A stretch of 64,000 bases of DNA from contig NZ_JAMOIE010000006.1 in the NCBI RefSeq assembly GCF_024448935.1, positions 1 to 64,000 of the forward strand, given 5' to 3'. Position numbers and translations under genes: made by a program. Position 1 is the first letter of the stretch. Every line of letters starts with the position of its first letter. Under the pieces are notes generated by a model. That model was not told the origin of the DNA. It searched no databases and saw nothing but the letters and a program-made list of their open reading frames with translations. This document shows positions 60,570 through 64,000 of the stretch, piece by piece. Source of the stretch: Stutzerimonas stutzeri (GTDB lineage: Bacteria > Pseudomonadota > Gammaproteobacteria > Pseudomonadales > Pseudomonadaceae).

Positions 60570-60720
60570 AGAAGCAGCATCGACGCCCGGGATGGGCGCG
60601 TGTCCGCGGCACGATGCGATGCGGACAAGGGCGGTCGGCGCGGAGGGTCCGCGACGCAGCCTGCACGACCGTGGCTGCTGGCAACGGCTGACGGATCAGC
60701 GATGCAGGCCCGACAATGCG
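60570..60720 (-). ncRNA. structured leader element (copy F)
   Basis: Plus-strand order: GCATCGACGC, GTCCGC...GATGCG...GCGGAC hairpin (about 60612-60635), GCAGCC...TGGCTGC, GGCAACG, GCTGAC-GGAT-CAGC, GATGCAGG. Same order as D and E. Upstream of the GHKL ATPase gene. Confidence 0.6.
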
Positions 60721-60744
60721 CCTGCCGTTGCGTGGTGTCGCTGA

Positions 60745-61089
60745 TCAATGCGCAGTCGTGCGCCCCGCGTTGTCCAGAGTCTGCAGCAGGCGCCGGCCCA
60801 GCCAGGCCGAATTGCCAATCGCCTTGTAGCGCGGCGCATCGGCGGCCGGCTTGTGGTTGAGGATTCGTTCGGGTGTCTCCTGTTCGTGTGACCGAGGCGG
60901 GATTGCCGGGTCGTCATGGCGGATGCGCAGGAGAAAACACGCCGAAGGCTGGGCGCCTTCGGCTTGGAGGAGGAGACCACCCGTGTACTGGTTCAGGTTG
61001 CGGTCGTCGGTGGAACCGTTCGCTGTCTCAGCATTCACCCGGCCCTTGTCGTGGTTGGGGCCGGCATCGTCTGGCGCACATCCGCGCAC
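60745..61089 (-). pseudogene. remnant of a cytosine-C5 DNA methyltransferase C-terminus
   Basis: The frame contains ETPERILNHKPAADAPRYKAIGNS followed by AWLGRRLLQTLDN. RYKAIGNS is the conserved end block of m5C methyltransferases, normally continuing MAVPVMxW(I/L)G; here six or so residues are missing in frame and no catalytic PC or ENV block lies upstream. Read as a decayed fragment. A chance resemblance is possible but the motif is specific. Confidence 0.5.
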
Positions 61090-61389
61090 AAAGGGAGCCC
61101 GTTCTTTTCACCGGTGGGCGCCGGTGTCGAATACCGCCAACCCTGAAGGGTCTCCTGATGCCTCGACCTCCATGGTAGGCAAGGCATCAGGAGACCCTTC
61201 GCAGCGGGCGGGACTGTTACTGATCGAGGGAATACGCGGTGCGTGATTCGAGGAAAAAAGGCCTTCTCGCCCCTCGCAAGGGGCGCGCACACCGCAACAG
61301 AAGGTATCGCGTGCTGGGAGCCTCGCAGGGCTGCGGGGCGGTGGTCACGTTGCCGGGGGTGGTCAACGCGACGACGGGTTCGCTGTCTT
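61090..61389. other. intergenic region between methyltransferase remnant and topB
   Basis: No gene supported. Holds the 19-bp inverted repeat at 61145-61200. The remainder shows no clear signal. Confidence 0.4.
61145..61200. repeat. 19-bp perfect inverted repeat
   Basis: GAAGGGTCTCCTGATGCCT at 61145-61163 and its exact complement at 61182-61200, separated by 18 nt containing CCATGG. Could form a long hairpin on either strand. It lies downstream of topB on the minus strand. No U-tract follows, so a simple terminator is not certain. Confidence 0.85.
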
Positions 61390-63399
61390 TCAGGAGGTCT
61401 TCGGGCCACCGCGGCGCTTGCGCGGCGCGGCACGCTTGCCCGATTCGATGGGCAGCGTTCCCTTGCAGTCGGGGTATTTCGCGCAGGACCAGAATGGACC
61501 GCTCTTGCCGCTGCGCTGGCGCGTGGCACCGCCACACTGCGGGCATGCTGGCCCCTGGGGAATCTTGATGGACAGCGAGGTGCCACGGTACTGCGCAATC
61601 AACTGCGTGACCCAGGCCGCCTGCTTGTCGATGAAGGTATCGAGCGCGAGCTGTCCGGTTTCGATCATGTCGAGCGCCTGTTCCCACACCGCGGTTGTGC
61701 CGGGATCTGCGATCGCGGCGGGCACGGTGTCGATGAGCGTGAAGGCGGCATCCGAGGCGCGGATGGCCCGTCCTTTCTTGATCAGGTAGCCACGGCTCAA
61801 CAGGCCGCCGATGATATTGGCGCGGGTCGCTTCGGTGCCGATGCCCACGGTGTCTTTCAATTTCTGTTTCAGGCGTGGGTCTGACACCAGTTTGGCGACG
61901 CTTTTCATCGCTTTGACCAACTCACCTTGGGTGTACGGGCGCGGCGGCAGCGTCTTGAGCGCCTTCAGATCGACCCCGGCCACCTGGCACGCCAGCCCTT
62001 GGTGTAGCGCTGGCAGCACCTGGCTGCGGGGTGCTGTGTCATCGCCGGCATCGTCTGGCTGTGGTTCGGCCAGCACCAGGCGCCAACCCGGCACGACCAC
62101 CTGCTTGCCCACGGCCTGCAGTGCCTGGTCGCCACAGGAGAGTCTTGCCGTCGTGCGGTCGAACTCATGCGGCGGCAGAAATTGCGCCAGGTAGTGGGCG
62201 CGGATCATGCGGTAGACGGCCAGTTCTCTTTCGCTCATCGCCGACAGATTCACCGGTTCGAGCGTGGGGATGATGCCGTGGTGGGCCGACACCTTGGCGT
62301 CGTTCCAGGCGCGCGAGTGCTGGGTGCGGTCGAGCTGGTCGATGATCGGGCGCAGGCTCGGATCGGTCTTGAGCAGACTGTCGAGCACCGTGGGCGCTTC
62401 GGCGTGCATGCTTTCGGGAAGATAGCCGGAGTCGCTGCGTGGATAGGTGGTGGCCTTGTGCGTCTCGTACAGGGATTGGGCGATCTCTAGCGTCTCCTGG
62501 ACATCGAGGCCGAACTGCTTGGAACACACTTCCTGCAAGGTGCCGAGATCAAACGGCAATGGCGCGCCTTCGCGCATGCGTTCGGTCTCGACCGAAATCA
62601 CCTGAGCAGCGCCAGCGGCGCGGATGCGCTGCGCCGCCTGCTGCGCAACAGGCTCCTGCAGGCAACGGCCTGCATCGTCGGTACTGGCCGATGGCGGCAG
62701 CCACTGCGCGGTGAATGTCTGGCCTGTGCAGGACAGCGCCACTTCGATGGACCAGAACGGGACGGAGACGAAGGCCGCGATTTCACGATCGCGATCGACC
62801 ACCAGTCTGAGCGTGGGGGTCTGCACGCGTCCGACCGACAGCACGCCGTCATAGCCGGCCCGGCGCCCCAGGAGGGTGAACAGGCGGCTCAGGTTCATCC
62901 CCACCAGCCAGTCCGCTCTGGAGCGCGCCAGCGCCGAGTGATACATGGGCAGCGTGTCGCCCGAAGGCTTCAGCTTCCCGAGCGCGGCATGGATCGAGGC
63001 GTCGTTCAGTGCTGACAACCACAGCCGTTGAATGGGGCCGCGATAGCCACAGAGATCGATGATCTCGCGCGCAATCAGTTCGCCTTCGCGATCGGCGTCG
63101 GTGGCGATGACCAGTTCGGTCGCCTTGCTCAGAAGGTCTTTGATGACCTTGAATTGCGCTGCGGTCTTGGGTTTGACCTCAACCCGCCAGTGCTGGGGAA
63201 TAATGGGAAGCTGCTCGATCGTCCAGCGCTTGAGCTGTTCGTCATAGGCTTCCGGCGGCGCGGCTTCGACAAGGTGGCCAATGCACCACGTCACGACAAC
63301 GCCGGGGCCGTTGAGGCAACCATTGCCGCGCTGCCTTGCGCCCAACAGGCGCCCGATGTCCTTGCCTTGCGAAGGTTTTTCGCAGAGAAATAGCCGCAT
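61390..63399 (-). CDS. topB: DNA topoisomerase III
   Basis: 669 aa type IA topoisomerase that passes single strands, probably needed for ICE replication or resolution. TOPRIM: E7 (CEKPS) and DADREGE (101-107). The catalytic tyrosine Y319 is in KATTYPRSDS. A C-terminal four-Cys zinc motif (CPQCGG...CAKYPDCKG, about 625-650) is followed by a basic tail. Length and motifs match plasmid/ICE TopB. It is a standard gene of PAGI-2-type elements. Confidence 0.95.
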   Translation of the reverse strand: MRLFLCEKPSQGKDIGRLLGARQRGNGCLNGPGVVVTWCIGHLVEAAPPEAYDEQLKRWTIEQLPIIPQHWRVEVKPKTAAQFKVIKDLLSKATELVIATDADREGELIAREIIDLCGYRGPIQRLWLSALNDASIHAALGKLKPSGDTLPMYHSALARSRADWLVGMNLSRLFTLLGRRAGYDGVLSVGRVQTPTLRLVVDRDREIAAFVSVPFWSIEVALSCTGQTFTAQWLPPSASTDDAGRCLQEPVAQQAAQRIRAAGAAQVISVETERMREGAPLPFDLGTLQEVCSKQFGLDVQETLEIAQSLYETHKATTYPRSDSGYLPESMHAEAPTVLDSLLKTDPSLRPIIDQLDRTQHSRAWNDAKVSAHHGIIPTLEPVNLSAMSERELAVYRMIRAHYLAQFLPPHEFDRTTARLSCGDQALQAVGKQVVVPGWRLVLAEPQPDDAGDDTAPRSQVLPALHQGLACQVAGVDLKALKTLPPRPYTQGELVKAMKSVAKLVSDPRLKQKLKDTVGIGTEATRANIIGGLLSRGYLIKKGRAIRASDAAFTLIDTVPAAIADPGTTAVWEQALDMIETGQLALDTFIDKQAAWVTQLIAQYRGTSLSIKIPQGPACPQCGGATRQRSGKSGPFWSCAKYPDCKGTLPIESGKRAAPRKRRGGPKTS

Positions 63400-63673
63400 G
63401 CCTGTCCATCCAAATCACATTGCCGATGTATCTGGGCAGCAGCATGTCTGGATGTTGCGAACCTCACCGCAAACAAGAGGAATGTGCAGGCACCCGCTTT
63501 GATCACGGAAACGGCGGCATATCCGACCGGGGGCGTTGGGCGTGCGAAGTGTTGATGTGTACTGGAGCTTCTTGCGCTGGGCGCGCGAAAACGCGGTGGA
63601 TGTTGGTGGAACCTCGCTTCCCGAAGACAGGAAGACGGAGCGAGCCTCGGTAGGCTCGCCCCTGGAGATGCGC
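63400..63673. other. intergenic region between ssb and topB
   Basis: About 270 bp with no supported gene. It presumably contains the topB leader, though no C4/G4 hairpin was seen. Confidence 0.4.
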
Positions 63674-64000
63674 CTACTCCGACGGTGGCGGCTGCTCCGC
63701 TGATGCCGGCTTCGGGCTGAGCGTGACCGACTCGATCCGGTACGGCAGGATGCCGACGCTGCGCGCATTGATCTGCCAGGTCTCGCGCGGCTTCTCATCC
63801 TTGTCCTCCCAGGGTTCGCGCTCCATGCGGCCGATGACCAGAACGCGCATGCCTTTCTGGTACAGATCCTTCCAGTGCTCGGCATCGCGGTGCCAGATTT
63901 CGACCGGCGCCCAGAAGCCACCGCGGTCCTCGAAGGTGCCGTCCTTCTTGGGCACCGGGTTGTCGAAATAGACGTTCAGGCGCAGCAGGCGACTGGGTTC
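63674..64000 (-). CDS. ssb: single-stranded DNA-binding protein, ICE type (5' end outside window)
   Basis: The frame is open to the window edge, so the start is missing. Visible residues run EPSRLLRLNVYFDNPVPKKDG..., then FWAPVEIWHRDAEHWKDLYQKGMRVLVIGRMEREPW and RSVGILPYRIESVTLSP, the OB-fold pattern of ICE single-strand-binding proteins next to topB. It would coat transferred or replicating single-stranded ICE DNA. Confidence 0.85.
   Translation of the reverse strand, partial: EPSRLLRLNVYFDNPVPKKDGTFEDRGGFWAPVEIWHRDAEHWKDLYQKGMRVLVIGRMEREPWEDKDEKPRETWQINARSVGILPYRIESVTLSPKPASAEQPPPSE

Noticed and set aside
15285-64000. Tn4371-type or SXT-type ICE instead of PAGI-2/ICEclc type
   Set aside because: The RAQPRD, TIGR03745-03759, PilL and TopB set in this order is characteristic of the PFGI-1/PAGI-2 group.
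1-64000. tRNA genes or attachment sites
   Set aside because: No tRNA-like cloverleaf or att-type repeat was recognised in the window; the ICE ends appear to be outside it.

Overview
The window is most likely from a Pseudomonas or a close gammaproteobacterial relative. It is GC-rich, and most of it (about 15.3-64.0 kb) is an integrative and conjugative element (ICE) of the PAGI-2 / ICEclc / PFGI-1 type. The minus strand carries that family's usual gene order: MOBH relaxase, TraG-N membrane protein, the TIGR03755/56/57 set, RadC, a thioredoxin-like protein, a VirB4 ATPase, the TIGR03751-03745 set, RAQPRD, TIGR03747, TraD, a lytic transglycosylase, PilL, and then a long accessory block ending in topoisomerase III and a single-strand-binding protein cut by the window edge. 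Neither integrase nor att site is visible.

Layout. 1-1.8 kb: IS21-family element (istA plus a terminal array of five 23-bp repeats). 1.8-15.1 kb: a variable region that is not standard ICE backbone. It holds three small groups of genes, each with a small secreted protein and neighbours I do not recognise. Three of the secreted proteins look like divergent members of the FlhE fold. One copy is truncated by the IS21 element, and a further secreted-protein gene is split by an IS30 element. The variable region also holds a plus-strand DUF932 + ParB-like segment with a GNAT acetyltransferase, flanked by palindrome-rich intergenic DNA. 15.3-17.2 kb: relaxase. 17.4-18.3 kb: PrlF/YhaV toxin-antitoxin pair with a promoter whose spacer is a palindrome. 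18.3-40.1 kb: the mating-pair-formation and coupling genes, mostly with 1-20 nt overlaps. They are interrupted by a plus-strand HEPN-type gene (32.7-34.1 kb), and the thioredoxin-like gene is frameshifted. 40.3-44.8 kb: a defence cargo, a Gabija-like OLD nuclease + UvrD helicase pair with a convergent CoiA-like nuclease. 44.9-63.4 kb: an accessory/DNA-processing block (SNF2-like helicase, adenine methyltransferase, DUF3275, DUF932, DUF3577, a GHKL ATPase, TopB and many unrecognised genes).

The most striking non-coding signal is a family of structured leaders on the minus strand. About 130-150 nt RNA-like elements with covarying stems occur upstream of radC (24.1 kb) and of at least five genes at 53-60.7 kb. 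Shorter C4/G4 hairpin leaders sit directly before the ribosome-binding sites of many genes in 47-60 kb. The long elements resemble what I remember of the published radC RNA motif. Together they suggest that the ICE controls its accessory DNA-associated genes as a regulon through RNA leaders.

Functionally, the relaxase, TraD, VirB4 and the TIGR037xx proteins would build and feed the conjugation channel. TopB, SSB, the helicase, the methyltransferase and the DUF proteins would process, replicate or protect the element. YhaV/PrlF would stabilise it, and Gabija, the HEPN gene and the CoiA-like nuclease would be anti-phage or anti-plasmid cargo. Family names were assigned by reading motifs and gene order; no database search was run.
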